From NCBI GenBank assembly GCA_944739405.2, contig OX123200.2, positions 10,184,761-10,248,760 on the forward strand: a stretch of 64,000 nt of DNA. Direction: 5' to 3'. Source of the stretch: Euclidia mi. Taxonomy: Eukaryota > Arthropoda > Insecta > Lepidoptera > Erebidae. Below are positions 45,501 to 55,330 of the stretch, piece by piece. The translations under genes were made by a program, and so were the position numbers. Below the pieces are notes generated by a model. The model was not told where the DNA came from. It made no database searches and saw only the letters and a list, made by a program, of their open reading frames with translations. Each line of letters begins with the position of its first letter. Positions within the stretch are counted from its first letter, which is position 1.

Positions 45501-45631
45501 GACCGACGATCTTGTCAAGATCGCGGGAGGAGGTTGGATGCGGGCGGCTCAAGACCGGTCTGTGTGGAGAACCTTGGGGGAGGCCTATGTCCAGCAGTGG
45601 ACGTCGTTTGGCTGATATGATGATGATGATG
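42521..45631 (+). mobile_element. RTE-type non-LTR retrotransposon, near full length
   Basis: AAGCAATTTCTAG occurs at 42508-42520 and 45632-45644, giving a 13-bp target duplication around a 3.1-kb element. It has a short 5' UTR, one reading frame for endonuclease and RT, and a 3' end CCAGCAGTGGACGTCGTTTG, then a GATGATGATG repeat in place of poly(A). The intact duplication and nearly intact frame indicate a fairly recent insertion. Confidence 0.93.
42673..45615 (+). pseudogene. RTE endonuclease-reverse transcriptase with one internal stop
   Basis: The frame is open from 42673 (after the TAG at 42670) to the TGA at 45613-45615, broken only by TAA at 44524-44526; 42778-44523 and 44527-45612 are in the same frame. 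Residues counted from 42778: AP-endonuclease domain 1-240 with N7, E36, QVYAPT at 105-110, GDFNAK at 141-146, NEIDFI at 207-212 and catalytic SDH at 233-235. The RT follows from about 450: NNNKAPGDDGIT, YRPITLLSHVYKL, FVDY at 591-594 with catalytic D593, GVRQGDVISP and FADD at 691-694. A C-terminal region with SETWSLT and WAGHIARR closes it. The stop replaces a codon just before NQPLCLAFVDY, upstream of the first RT aspartate, so the RT could only be made by readthrough. No ATG is obvious at the start, as often in this clade. Confidence 0.93.
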
Positions 45632-45644
45632 AAGCAATTTCTAG

Positions 45645-46900
45645 CCGTCGCTACAAAATCAAGATTTGATTTGGCATACCCACATACATACATCGACTTG
45701 CACTTCAGAAAGTACATTTAGACGTTTTGATTCTTCTCCAAAGGTATGAATCGTTCGTCTACTTCCTTTGAGCCATTTACAGACGCTCTGCTACGAAAAA
45801 TAGAGTAGTATTTAATAAATAGTTTTAAAAGTTTCAAACAGCTTAAAAGCTTTCCGGTTATTGAGACTTTTATTTCGTTACATTACATTTAATAAAATCG
45901 AGTTCGATATAAACAGGACTATGAATTCATATTTTTATAATATTCAATTATATAGTACTTACTTTTCTGTTGTGAAAGGCCTTAAGGGCGTTCTGCCAGT
46001 CCAAGCGCGTAACAGAATTGCTATATGTCAGTATTTCATCATAAAATAAATATCGTACTCTTCGTACTATTCTGTACTGGAACTAGTATTTTTTTTATTA
46101 TTATTGTATACAAAAAAAACACTGGAGGTGGTAAAATTGTTTTCTCGAAAACCCGATGTGTATTTAACCGACCAAATCATTCGATTTGACACCAAGACCC
46201 ATTGATATACTATGTCGATGTCTAGACCTATATTGCTTTATTATTCGTCCCAGTGATTATACATAATGGATCTATCTCAAAGGCTTTGATTAAGTATTCC
46301 AACAATTTCTTCACAAGGCTGAAGTGCCGTTTTTTGGAGCAAACACACAAGAGTAAACATTCGAAGTTATTACAAAGTATCTAAGTATATAAATATTTCA
46401 TAGCTGACGTCCGAAGGCTGTCAAAAGATGAACGATGGAACAGGCCGAATGATGGATGAACAAAACTCCTACACAAAAATGTTTAAGCAAATAAGAAAGC
46501 TACAAAATGAACAAAATATCTCATCGATTGCGTGAAATCGAATTTGTCAAAGGCACAGTTGGTTAAAAATTTTGCACGCTCAAGTAATTATTGATCACCA
46601 ATTAAACATTGTTGATTTCAATTTCATTTTCTTCTAGTAAGTTTTTGTCACATTAAATAACCAGTAGTCTAGATAAGCAGACAAAAACTAAGTAATGACC
46701 GAGTTCTTCTTTTAAAAAAACTGCAGTGAAATGTAATAAATACCGCTAAGCGAAATAAAAATGGAGACATAAATAACTGGGCTCTACCGCACTCTGCTAT
46801 CGAATATTGAGTGCACACTAAGGCATTTTTAATTTAAATGATTTGTTCCAAGCCAACCGTTCGTGAAAGAGCGTGAAATTTATCCAATTACTCTGCGGAG
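45645..46900. other. No gene recognised
   Basis: AT-rich; upstream flank of the small gene at 46952. No clear TATA box or start-site element was identified. Confidence 0.4.
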
Positions 46901-46951
46901 ACAATTTTCTACTCAAATCGTTCCACAACAATCATACCCATTTCAATCAAA

Positions 46952-47446
46952 ATGTTTTACTTACATGTTATACGTGTTGTTTTTATTATTACAGCGTGCA
47001 ATGCTAAAATAATAAATGTTGGTGAAATGAAGTTTGAGGTAAACGGTGTTCCAGGATCAACGATTAATGACAATAAATTAGAAGACATGGTATCCGAAGG
47101 TAAAAACGAAAATGATTTTGGAAACAAAATTAAATTGATAACTGAAGATGGTAAAGATCTTAATGAGAAAGGTTCAATTAAAGTACATAAACAAGAAAAA
47201 GATAAAGACAAATCGGTGAATAATCTCAAAATCAGAGTTTTAGAAGTGGATAAACGGAATACTCGTAAATCATTTCATAATAAGTTTAATGCTAGAAGGA
47301 TGTTCCCTGGCCATGTGCCAATAAGTGAGGACTTGTTATACAATACAGACTTTATGGAAGAACTCCATCCACTGAGGAAGTCGTTAATGGAGAGGAGTGG
47401 CCTGCCTCTCATCGAGCGGAAGCATAATTATTTACGAGTATTGTAG
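46952..47446 (+). CDS. Predicted small secreted protein (164 aa)
   Basis: No family recognised. The frame begins CAAAATG, a good insect start context. Residues 1-18 (MFYLHVIRVVFIITACNA) form a signal-peptide-like hydrophobic segment with a plausible cut after CNA. The remaining about 146 residues are very hydrophilic and Lys/Glu/Asn-rich, with dibasic sites (DKR, ARR), one cysteine only in the signal region, and a moderately conserved-looking end (FPGHVPISEDLLYN ... SGLPLIERKHN). An AATAAA lies at 47519-47524, 73 nt after the TAG, consistent with a real 3' end. One oddity: TTTTTATTATTACAG ends near 46994 inside the signal region and could be an intron acceptor. In that case the exon starts there and the ATG is incidental. 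A secreted or precursor peptide is inference only. Confidence 0.55.
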   Translation: MFYLHVIRVVFIITACNAKIINVGEMKFEVNGVPGSTINDNKLEDMVSEGKNENDFGNKIKLITEDGKDLNEKGSIKVHKQEKDKDKSVNNLKIRVLEVDKRNTRKSFHNKFNARRMFPGHVPISEDLLYNTDFMEELHPLRKSLMERSGLPLIERKHNYLRVL

Positions 47447-47518
47447 TTATTGTGGAAGTTATTAGAAAAGAAGAAGCTTTAGTGAAATATATAAATGTAT
47501 TTTATGATTTAAACTATA

Positions 47519-47524
47519 AATAAA
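47519..47524 (+). promoter_or_regulatory. Polyadenylation signal AATAAA
   Basis: Canonical hexamer 73 nt past the stop of the 46952-47446 frame. Confidence 0.5.
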
Positions 47525-47529
47525 GTCTA

Positions 47530-48885
47530 ATTGTTAAAGTCATAGATCATTACCCTCCTAGCGTTATCCCATAATATACACACAGGTGGACTTAATGTCA
47601 AGGGCATTACCTACCAGTCTACCTTAGAGTGATTTTGTTTCCGTATTTACACGAGATCCAAATAATATTAGCTGTCTCGTTTTAGGTCAAATTGCCTAGG
47701 TATTTTATTTTTCTCTTTTACTGAAACAAGTCTGCCAAACACAAGAATATATTGAAAATGTTTAATATTATTTTCATCATATACTTTTTGCCAGCGGTGG
47801 TGATATAACTATTTACTTCTTACATAATATAAGTCGTGATGAGAATCACTTATATGTCATTGAGTCATGCCTGCATTTAAACAAGCCACAGCGTATGTAC
47901 GCTACGGTTTACCTAACAGGAGCTGCACTCTCGAACCGGAACTTATGTGTAATGGAAACCACGACACATACATAAGGTTGTCATTCCACTAGAGCGGAAA
48001 GGAGCGTAGCTGTGTCAATAAAGACAATAGCAATGCCTTAAATCACTGCAGCAGAATTTTCACACATTTCCATTTGTTATAATAATTATAACAAATGGAA
48101 ATGTGTGAAAATTATTATAACATAATTATTATAACAGAGATTATCTCAATGGTTGTATGACAGAGCTCTGCTTTTCTCCATGCCAGTAAATAAACCGGCG
48201 TCAGCCTATAGCTGGATTGGTATCAACTTCGAGATCAGATGGAATATCATTATTACTGGACAACCTTAAATATACATCTTCTGACATGCACAGTTAATAA
48301 AGCTTTATTGTACTGTTATGGATGTATACTGGACAGATAAATTAATCATTTATGTATAGGGCATGAGAGGCTGTAACAGAAATAAAGAGAAAACTGAAAC
48401 ATTTATCTACATAACATATATCTCAACAAATATACAACAATCTACCAACGCTTCAGTGCAATGGACAATAAATAGCTATGCTCATATTATATGTAGCCTC
48501 ACAATGCACAGTTACAGCAGCCAGTTTGGATGTATTCCAATAATATCGAGATCTATCTTCCCCTTGTTTTGTTCGACCGAACTAATTTGGAGCACTGTAC
48601 GAGAAACCCAGATATTCAGTTGTCTCTTTCAGATATGTGAGTTGAATTATTGAATAATTTGTATACATGAACTGTGTAGTTGTCTTCGTCTGTAGTAACT
48701 TGTATGAATATGAATAGTTCAATTCAAGCGTACTACAATTTGCAGTCCCTATCGACCGCGTGTGTAATACTAACCACATCGCAGCCACGTCAAAACCACA
48801 ACGCTGGCAATTGATACATACAACGCGTAGATACTTGACGTCATGCAACGCACTTAAATCAACTCACATATCTGATCTCTTCTGT
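47530..48885. other. No gene recognised; repeat G scrap and hairpin
   Basis: 47555-47650 is a decayed antisense repeat G (CCTCCTAGCGTTATCCC). A large hairpin at 48055-48113 is listed separately. The frames at 48363-48848 are unsupported. Confidence 0.45.
48055..48113. repeat. Perfect inverted repeat, 29-bp arms, 1-nt loop
   Basis: Arms 48055-48083 and 48085-48113 are exact reverse complements around a single A; ATTATTATAAC then repeats to the right. Confidence 0.93.
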
Positions 48886-49180
48886 AGTAGAGCCTTGCTG
48901 ATTTCAGCATGAATGGGCCGGCTCGACCGGGGAAGTACTACCCTCTCACAGAAAATCGACGTAAAGTAACAGTACCTAAGCTGTTGCATTTCGTTCGGTG
49001 AGTGAGAGTTCCTGAGGCCCTATCCCCTATTCCTTCTCCCTCACCCCACTCCTCATCCTATCCCTTTTCCTAATCCCAAGGGGCGGCAACGCACTTGTGA
49101 CTCCTGTGGTGTTGCTTGTGTCCATGGGCGGCGGTTATTGCTTACCATCGTTCGTTTGCCGCCTATTACTATAAAAAAAA
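48886..49180 (+). mobile_element. SINE-E copy
   Basis: Starts TAGTAGAGCCTTGCTGATTT, then GGGAAGTACTACCCTCTCAC, CGTTCGGTGAGTGAGAG, AAGGGGCGGCAACGCACTTG, GTCCATGGGCGGCGG, CCGCCTATTACTATAAAA. There is no clear tRNA head, so the family origin is unsettled. Confidence 0.88.
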
Positions 49181-49185
49181 ACAAC

Positions 49186-49939
49186 TAGCGTTGAAAATGC
49201 CGAAAATAACAATTTGTTTTTTTTTTCACGAAAAAACAAATTATGGTTTTTTTCCGTTTTTTCGCATGTTACATAGAAAAATTTACAGAAGGAATCCTTT
49301 GGAAAGAAACAGGATTCTTTCGAATGTTTCACTTGATGTTTTGAAAAGTTGAAAGAAACAAGTTTTATTGAAATTGAAATATATTTTAATAGGTAAAATA
49401 CGAAATAAAAAAAAGAAAACATACGGTAGGGGAAAACAAATAGGTAGGTAGGTAATCTAGTTCTCCTCGGCCACAATCCCAATTTCACTGTGCGAAGAAT
49501 CGTCAGCTGCACCAGATTCGAGCTCGAATTTGAAAGCATCTTGTTTAGCTTGCATTAAATGTAAATTTGATCGGACGTAAACCAGTTTAAAGTAGCCCTG
49601 GAAGAAGGCAATTCCTATCTTTTGTATGCGTTCGACCAAAAATGATGTTTTTTTTTTCATTCTACCCTACATTTTATCGGTACGTAGGTATTATTATGGA
49701 AAGAGTTAAAGCATAGAATATCCTTAGTTAAATCCTGTACTTATAGTAAGTAAAGTACGGATTTGGAAAAAAAACATGAAAAGTTTCCCGTTTCTATCAA
49801 TATTTTCGTTTTTTCGGTTTTATTGGAAAAAAGCATGAAATATATACTGGCAAATTTTCTTGAAACTTTCGAATGAAACATTGAAAAAAACAACGGAATT
49901 GGAAAGAAAGGGGTTTTTTTCCTGCTTTTTTCAACACTA
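49186..49939. mobile_element. hAT-like element (754 bp) inserted beside SINE-E
   Basis: Ends TAGCGTTGAAAA and, on the other strand, TAGTGTTGAAAA fit the hAT TAGNGTTG pattern. Flanking 8-mers AAAACAAC and ATCACAAC agree at 6 of 8, consistent with an aged 8-bp target duplication. The left end abuts the A-rich tail of SINE-E. Confidence 0.6.
49457..49660 (-). pseudogene. Possible last exon of hAT-derived gene
   Basis: Minus-strand frame of 67 residues with a protein-like composition (LVERIQKIGIAFFQGYFKLV ... FELESGAADDSSHSEIGIVA) ending in TAG. An AATAAA on the same strand lies about 90 nt further on (near 49366). It sits inside the hAT-like element, so it may be the 3' end of a transposase gene left after internal deletion. 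No diagnostic hAT motif is visible. Confidence 0.35.
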
Positions 49940-49949
49940 ATCACAACCA

Positions 49950-50810
49950 CTAGCGACTTTGCAACCACAACCATAATTTGTAGGTATCACAGCGTAACCG
50001 CATGAAAACACAGCAACGCTATTCACACCTAACGGCTGCTTGACTGCATTTTGTCGTGACGGTGTGGTGTGGTTGAGGTATCAACCTACGTGTGAAAAAA
50101 GCCATTGGCGTCAATACAGGAATGATTTATTTATTTGATTATTGGTTTAAACTATCTAACAGGCATTACTATTAGAAGTTATTGAAAAAGAAAGGTGTAG
50201 AATATCATTTTAAGTTATTTGATTAACAACGAAAATTTAATATTATCTCGATTTAAATTCTATACAGAAATCGCAGCCAATATGATGTTCCGCAGATTTT
50301 TGAAAGGAACTAAAATTGAGTATAAGTCATTATATACACACTCATAAAACTAGAGACTTTGACCTTTGTACCCGATTGTACCTACCGCTCTTATGGTATA
50401 AATCTTATGGTATAATCGTATTGTAACTGATTAGCTTGGCTGGGCAGTGTGTGTACATACATAGACAACACAAAAATTAGCTTGCGGCAAGTTGAGTCTA
50501 ATCTGTTTGATGATTGTACGACCTTGAAATTACGTAGAATAGTCAGATAAAAGGGATGAGGTTAATACGAATTTTGTGTTGTATGCGTGTCGCAAACACA
50601 TTTTGCTCGGGATATTATGGTCCCACGTAATTGTTAGAATATTATTATCATAACCGTCTACCAGGCATGGAGTTGTGAGATTACTTTTACAAAAATGTTG
50701 GTGTATAATAAATATATAAATATAAAAAATGTTGGTGTAACCACTTTATGTCTGCCTTTGTGTATGAATCTATGATATACTTTATACGTCACTAATAAAT
50801 ATTGAGAGAA
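49950..50810. other. No gene recognised
   Basis: Anonymous AT-rich DNA. Confidence 0.4.
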
Positions 50811-50814
50811 GGAT

Positions 50815-50983
50815 TATGAGCCCCATCCCGTACCCTATTTCTTCTCCCTCTCCCAACGCACTTATGAACCCCGCGGCAACGCACTTGTGATTCCTCTGGT
50901 GTTATTTTGTGTCCATGGACGACGGTAATCGTTACCAACATGCAATCAGACTGCAGGTTGCCGCCTATTGCATAAAAAGGAAA
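50815..50983 (+). mobile_element. SINE-E copy, internally deleted
   Basis: CCCTATTTCTTCTCCCTC, CGGCAACGCACTTGTGATTC, GTCCATGGACGACGG and TTGCCGCCTATTGCATAAAA; the first third is missing. Confidence 0.75.
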
Positions 50984-51027
50984 ATTTATGTCTGAACTTT
51001 TGTGATAATAACAGCTTTCCATATTTT

Positions 51028-51335
51028 TTTTTATAGTAATAGGCGGCAAACGAGCAGACGGATCACCTGATGGTAAGCAATTACCGTCGCCCATGGACAC
51101 AAGCAACACCACAGGAGACACAAGTGCGTTGCTGCCCCTTGGGGTTGGGAAAAGGATAGGAGTAGGAGTGAGATAAGGGGGAAGGATTAGGGTATGGGGC
51201 CTACGGCACTCTCACTCACCGAACGAAACGGAACAGTTTAGGTACGGTAATTTACGTCGATTTCCTGTGAGAGGGTAGTACTTCCCCGGTCGAGCCGGCC
51301 CATTCATGCTAAAATCAGCAAGGCTCTACTATCTG
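51028..51335 (-). mobile_element. SINE-E copy, antisense
   Basis: ATAGTAATAGGCGGCAAACG at the left, through GCCCCTTGGGGTTGGGAAAA, to GCAAGGCTCTACTA at the right. It faces the copy at 50815-50983 tail to tail. Confidence 0.87.
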
Positions 51336-51339
51336 TAAA

Positions 51340-51868
51340 ATATTCGATCTATTCATGGATTGGAAGATTTCAGATACGTATTTGACATAAGCTCCATACA
51401 AAATATGTCAAACATCAAATCCTTAAATAGATGGATAAATCGAATATTCAAACTGGTCGTAAGTTGATTTTTTCTTATATGAAAGGGCCTTCTTTAATAA
51501 TTAGTCTTTTAATCAGAATCTTACGTTCTTACATAGGTATTAACCTGGCACTGGAGCAGCGAAATAACTTCAATAATAATATTGTGTTTGGCCTAAACAT
51601 TTTTGTTTCATTTAACAGCGTCTTCCATCCCTCAAAAATAACAAGACGTGCAGAAAAGAAAATATAAAAAAAAAATCTGCGAACTCTTTCAATTCATAGT
51701 CTACTAATATTATCAATTGAAAAGTGTAATTGTTTGTCCTTCTTTCACGTCACACGGAGCGAAGTTATGGTATAATTTTTGTATGTGGATATACCTAGTA
51801 ACGAGGCTGGAAAGTTTACCGCGATATAGGATGTCACTAAAACTGCCTCCGGGAAGATATTAATATTA
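51340..51868. other. No gene recognised
   Basis: The 78-aa frame at 51431-51667 has no family resemblance and an A-rich end. Otherwise anonymous. Confidence 0.4.
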
Positions 51869-51869
51869 A

Positions 51870-51976
51870 CACATAATCATCATCACCAGCCTTAAACAGT
51901 CCACTGTTGGACTAGGCCTCTCCTTTGAAAGGAGGAATTGGCCTACTATACCACGCTGGCCAAACGGGTTGGTAAC
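51870..51976 (-). mobile_element. SINE-C tail, antisense
   Basis: CATCATCACCAGCC, AGTCCACTGTTGGACTAGGC, TTGAAAGGAGGAATTGGCC, CCAAACGGGTTGG: the last third of SINE-C. Confidence 0.7.
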
Positions 51977-52512
51977 ACATAATATTTGAAAAAAAACAAA
52001 ATAGATAGTTTGTGATTTACGCATAAAACCAATGCTTGGTGACTTAGATATAAAGATTCTATTACAAATTATAATTATAACATAGCACATAAAAACGAAA
52101 AATAATATTTCACCAATTTTATCATTTGACATCGATTCACGACTAGCTGCGTCGGTGACGTATTGGGCTGTTATCTCTCAATATACGGCAAATCAATTTG
52201 CGAATGCTAAAATATTCTCGTATTAAATGGGATTCCTAAAGCGAATAGATGAGTTTTATCTATCTGCCAATGACATATTTAATCTACTGGTAGACGTCGC
52301 TGAAAAATTGTGAAAATGTTTTCTCTATAGTACTCCTCATAGACACTTTCATGCTTGACATGAAATAACGTTATCCCTTTGTGCTGGAGGGCAGTCAGCA
52401 GTCGCTCTGTAGAAAAGCTTATATACAGTTAAATCTGGTTAGACTAGCAAGGTAGTCGCGGGCTTAAAGGTGAAAGTCTCAGTCTAGGGATAACACAAGG
52501 ACGATGATGATT
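51977..52512. other. No gene; repeat G copy at 52370-52512
   Basis: 52370-52512 (AACGTTATCCCTTTGTGCTG, GCAGTCGCTCTGTAGAAAAG, AGGGATAACACAAGGACGATG) resembles repeat G. The remainder is anonymous. Confidence 0.4.
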
Positions 52513-52631
52513 AATTAATAATTAATAATATTCTACCACATTCACACAACACGATCTAGTCCCAAACTAAGCAGAAGCTTGTACTAGATAATGGATAAAG
52601 ATAAATATATACTTTTTGTAAATACACACAT

Positions 52632-53293
52632 CGACGGTTCCTACGTACATAAGGTCAAGTCAAAAATCGAGGTTTACAGGAGAGCGTAATTTGTGTTCAA
52701 CACGCCCTAGAAATAGTTCTATGACCAATAATAAATATTTTCTTTCTACAATATTTTAACAGTTTTAAAGAGATTTATAATGCTATTTACACAATTTTTT
52801 TTTTACGTTTTCTTGAAAAAACTGATAGATGACCGTTTCTACGGCGATAATAATGTCAGTCATGTCTATTATACTTTTTTATACGCTGTCCGTGTGGTGA
52901 CGGATTAAGAATACGGAATGTCACCACCCTATTTCATCCCATGGGTGTCGTAATAGCCGACAGAGGGAGCATATTATGCAGAGAACAGCACTGTAAGAGA
53001 AGGAAACTTGATACAAATCCTATACCAACCCCCTATACAAGACCGCATTCGCACCGAGTGGCACGCATTTTAAAACACCGTACAAAAAGATATGTACAGA
53101 TGTCCGTATCTACGACACTTATTCGTTTTATTTATAATACTTGTTCTTTTATACGATTTGTAAAACAAGGTAAATAAATAAAGTTTAAAAAAAAATTGTA
53201 TGTCAGTATGTGCGCATAGATAATCTAAAGCCAATGATGCAATAAAAAAAATATGCCATTTTCGACATGTCTTTATATACGTAGGGACCGTCG
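52632..53293. mobile_element. TIR element of unknown superfamily, 4-bp target duplication
   Basis: Ends CGACGGTTCCTACGTA and TACGTAGGGACCGTCG are near-perfect inverted repeats; weaker similarity continues to about 38 bp. ACAT at 52628-52631 and 53294-53297 is the target duplication, confirmed by the intact SINE-D at 10270. It holds a SINE-C (52885-53035) and no transposase. Confidence 0.8.
52885..53035 (+). mobile_element. SINE-C 5' part inside the TIR element
   Basis: CCGTGTGGTGACGGATTAAG, CCCATGGGTGTCGTAATAGC, GAACAGCACTGTAAGAGAAG, TATACCAACCCCC; the tail is missing. Confidence 0.75.
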
Positions 53294-53439
53294 ACATATT
53301 ACACATAGAAACACCCAGACCAAGACAAACATCCATAAGTTCATGCACATAAATGTTTGACTTGAGTGGGAATCGAACCCACGACCTTCGGCGTAGCAGT
53401 CGCTTACACTCCCGCGGCGCCAACCGGGCGTCCACATGA

Positions 53440-54854
53440 TTCACTTTGAAACTATCATTCGTAGATATTTTTTTAAGTAAGGCGTCTTCATTGCGTAGTT
53501 CCATTTACCCACTTAATACCTGTGTAGTGCAGTAGAATAAGGATAATTAACTTTACAAAATGTATTATGCCGTAAATATAAAATATACTAACAACTGAAT
53601 AGAATCGAGAAACAGCACAGTGTTTACATATTTTATTGAGCTAGCTACGAATTTTAATACTACGAATTGAACAGAGAACTTTTATTATCATCTGATGTTG
53701 CTTACTAGTACCTTCATAGCTGCCTACTATTTGGCTGCTCCACAAATTTTAATCCCATAAACAATTGTCTTCTATAACTAACGTGTTTACACCTACACAC
53801 TTTAAAAGGGAACCGCGCTGGTTGAAGATAGGACGTCAGAAAGAGGCTCCATCGACAAGAGCTTAGCTTATAAATATAATAAATATGAGAAATTATTCAA
53901 TATCCCGCTCATGCCATGGAGAGAACTCCATAAAAAGACCTAATTGAGATTCCTAATACGCACCCAGGCCGCAAGATCTAGCTAGATCTCACCAGAAGAA
54001 AAGCTTCATGACTCTTCGCAGTTATATTAACTTGTGCAACTGCATTAATAACACAGAGTTTCAAAGAAAATCTGCATCGTGACTGAAATAACGAATCCGA
54101 TGGTACTGACCTGAACAAGAAATGGAAATTCTTCAAAAGAAGTACCTAACTCAATTTTACGAGTTCAAGCATAATTCATGATTGTTAGAAAAGTTGCAAC
54201 CTCAACCATCAACCTACCTATCTGCAGTGATATATTATACTTTTTTGTTAAGCAAATGTATGGCATTAAAATGTCAGATATAAAAGTTGAAAATTCGGAC
54301 GGTTATGTATGTGAAAAGGTAATTATAACATTTTTGCGGATGTAGAACCAGCCTAATAAATCTCTGTTCGTTAATGTAAAATTATAGTACGATCAATTGA
54401 TTAGAATGAATTTGATTATTTTTGTCGCGATGGGAACTAATTGACGGTCTCCTCCACACACCACACAATTTTGAGTTTGGAGACTTTGGAGCCTATCGTC
54501 GAATCATCCTTGAAAGGAGTTCGTCAAACTCATTTAAATTACCATTTTTGTCTCGGTCTCCCTGGCGAATCTACCATGCTATGGCATGTGTGGCCAAATG
54601 ATCCTATTTACGATGCTAATGTGGTACAAGTCAGAATAGGCCTGTGTCCAGCTGTGGACTGCAAAAGGCTGTACGTTGAAGCGACCACCGCTGAGATTAG
54701 TGTAACCTTGTACATATTTCGCAATAATAAGCCTTCCGTGCTTATGTATGTACGAGCTTGCACGATTTCTAAACATATCGCTCATTATTCAAACATGTAT
54801 CTCAAGTTCAGTGCCACGACGTCGTGTAAATGCTAATAGTTCAAATGTATTACG
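53440..54854. other. No gene recognised; short RTE-like tail
   Basis: Anonymous. 54638-54672 (AGGCCTGTGTCCAGCTGTGG, CAAAAGGCTG) resembles the RTE/SINE tail and lies inside an open frame (54441-54836), which argues against that frame being a gene. Confidence 0.45.
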
Positions 54855-54916
54855 AATAAATGATTTATTTTTGCATCGGTAGGAGTACCTACCGATGCAA
54901 AAATAAATCATTTATT
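54855..54916. repeat. Perfect inverted repeat, 29-bp arms, AGTA loop
   Basis: Arms 54855-54883 and 54888-54916 are exact reverse complements. Confidence 0.93.
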
Positions 54917-54958
54917 ATTCTATACCCTACGTGTAGTAACACGTAGGGTATAGAATAA
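54915..54958. repeat. Perfect inverted repeat, 20-bp arms, AGTA loop
   Basis: Arms 54915-54934 and 54939-54958 are exact reverse complements, directly adjoining (2-bp overlap) the previous hairpin and with the same loop sequence. Confidence 0.93.
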
Positions 54959-55129
54959 AATGTAACATTTACGTAACAGGAACTATCGTCACGTTTTCTG
55001 TATCGTGACTATTTTGATAAAAGTCGGTCGGGTTACATATAGCTTCCAATGAAAATTCTACTCGCGTGTTTTTTTTCATGGGTGTAGTGTGGTGTTATTT
55101 GGAAGGGACCGTTTGGGTTAGCCAAAGGG

Positions 55130-55330
55130 ATTATGCTGGCGTTTATGCTAATGCACAGGTGGCGTAGTGGGTTATGCTGCCGCCTCGTCGCTTAATATTG
55201 CGCCGAGTGTTGTGGGTTTGATTCCCTCACGGGACAACACTTAGTCTGATCCACATATTGTTGTTTCGTGTCTGTGTTTTCTTAGTGCTCGTAGGTCGAA
55301 ACACTTTATAATATTTTACACAAAAAATAT
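55130..55330 (+). mobile_element. SINE-F, decayed
   Basis: tRNA-like head: CAGGTGGCGTAGTGGGTTATG and a B box GTGGGTTTGATTCCC; then GGGACAACACTTAGTCTGAT and ATTGTTGTTTCGTGTCTG as in the copy at 59267. Confidence 0.7.

Larger units (their letters stand above)
52513..53433 (-). mobile_element. SINE-D, antisense, split by a 662-bp insertion
   Basis: 52513-52631 matches the 3' part of SINE-D (CACACAACACGATCTAGTCC, CCAAACTAAGCAGAAGC) and 53294-53433 its 5' part with the B box complement GGGAATCGAACCC and CGGCGCCAACCGGGCGTC. Removing 52632-53297 restores a continuous SINE-D. Confidence 0.85.

Noticed and set aside
54441..54836. 131-residue open frame as a gene
   Set aside because: It runs across an RTE/SINE tail-like segment and shows no family pattern or splice context.
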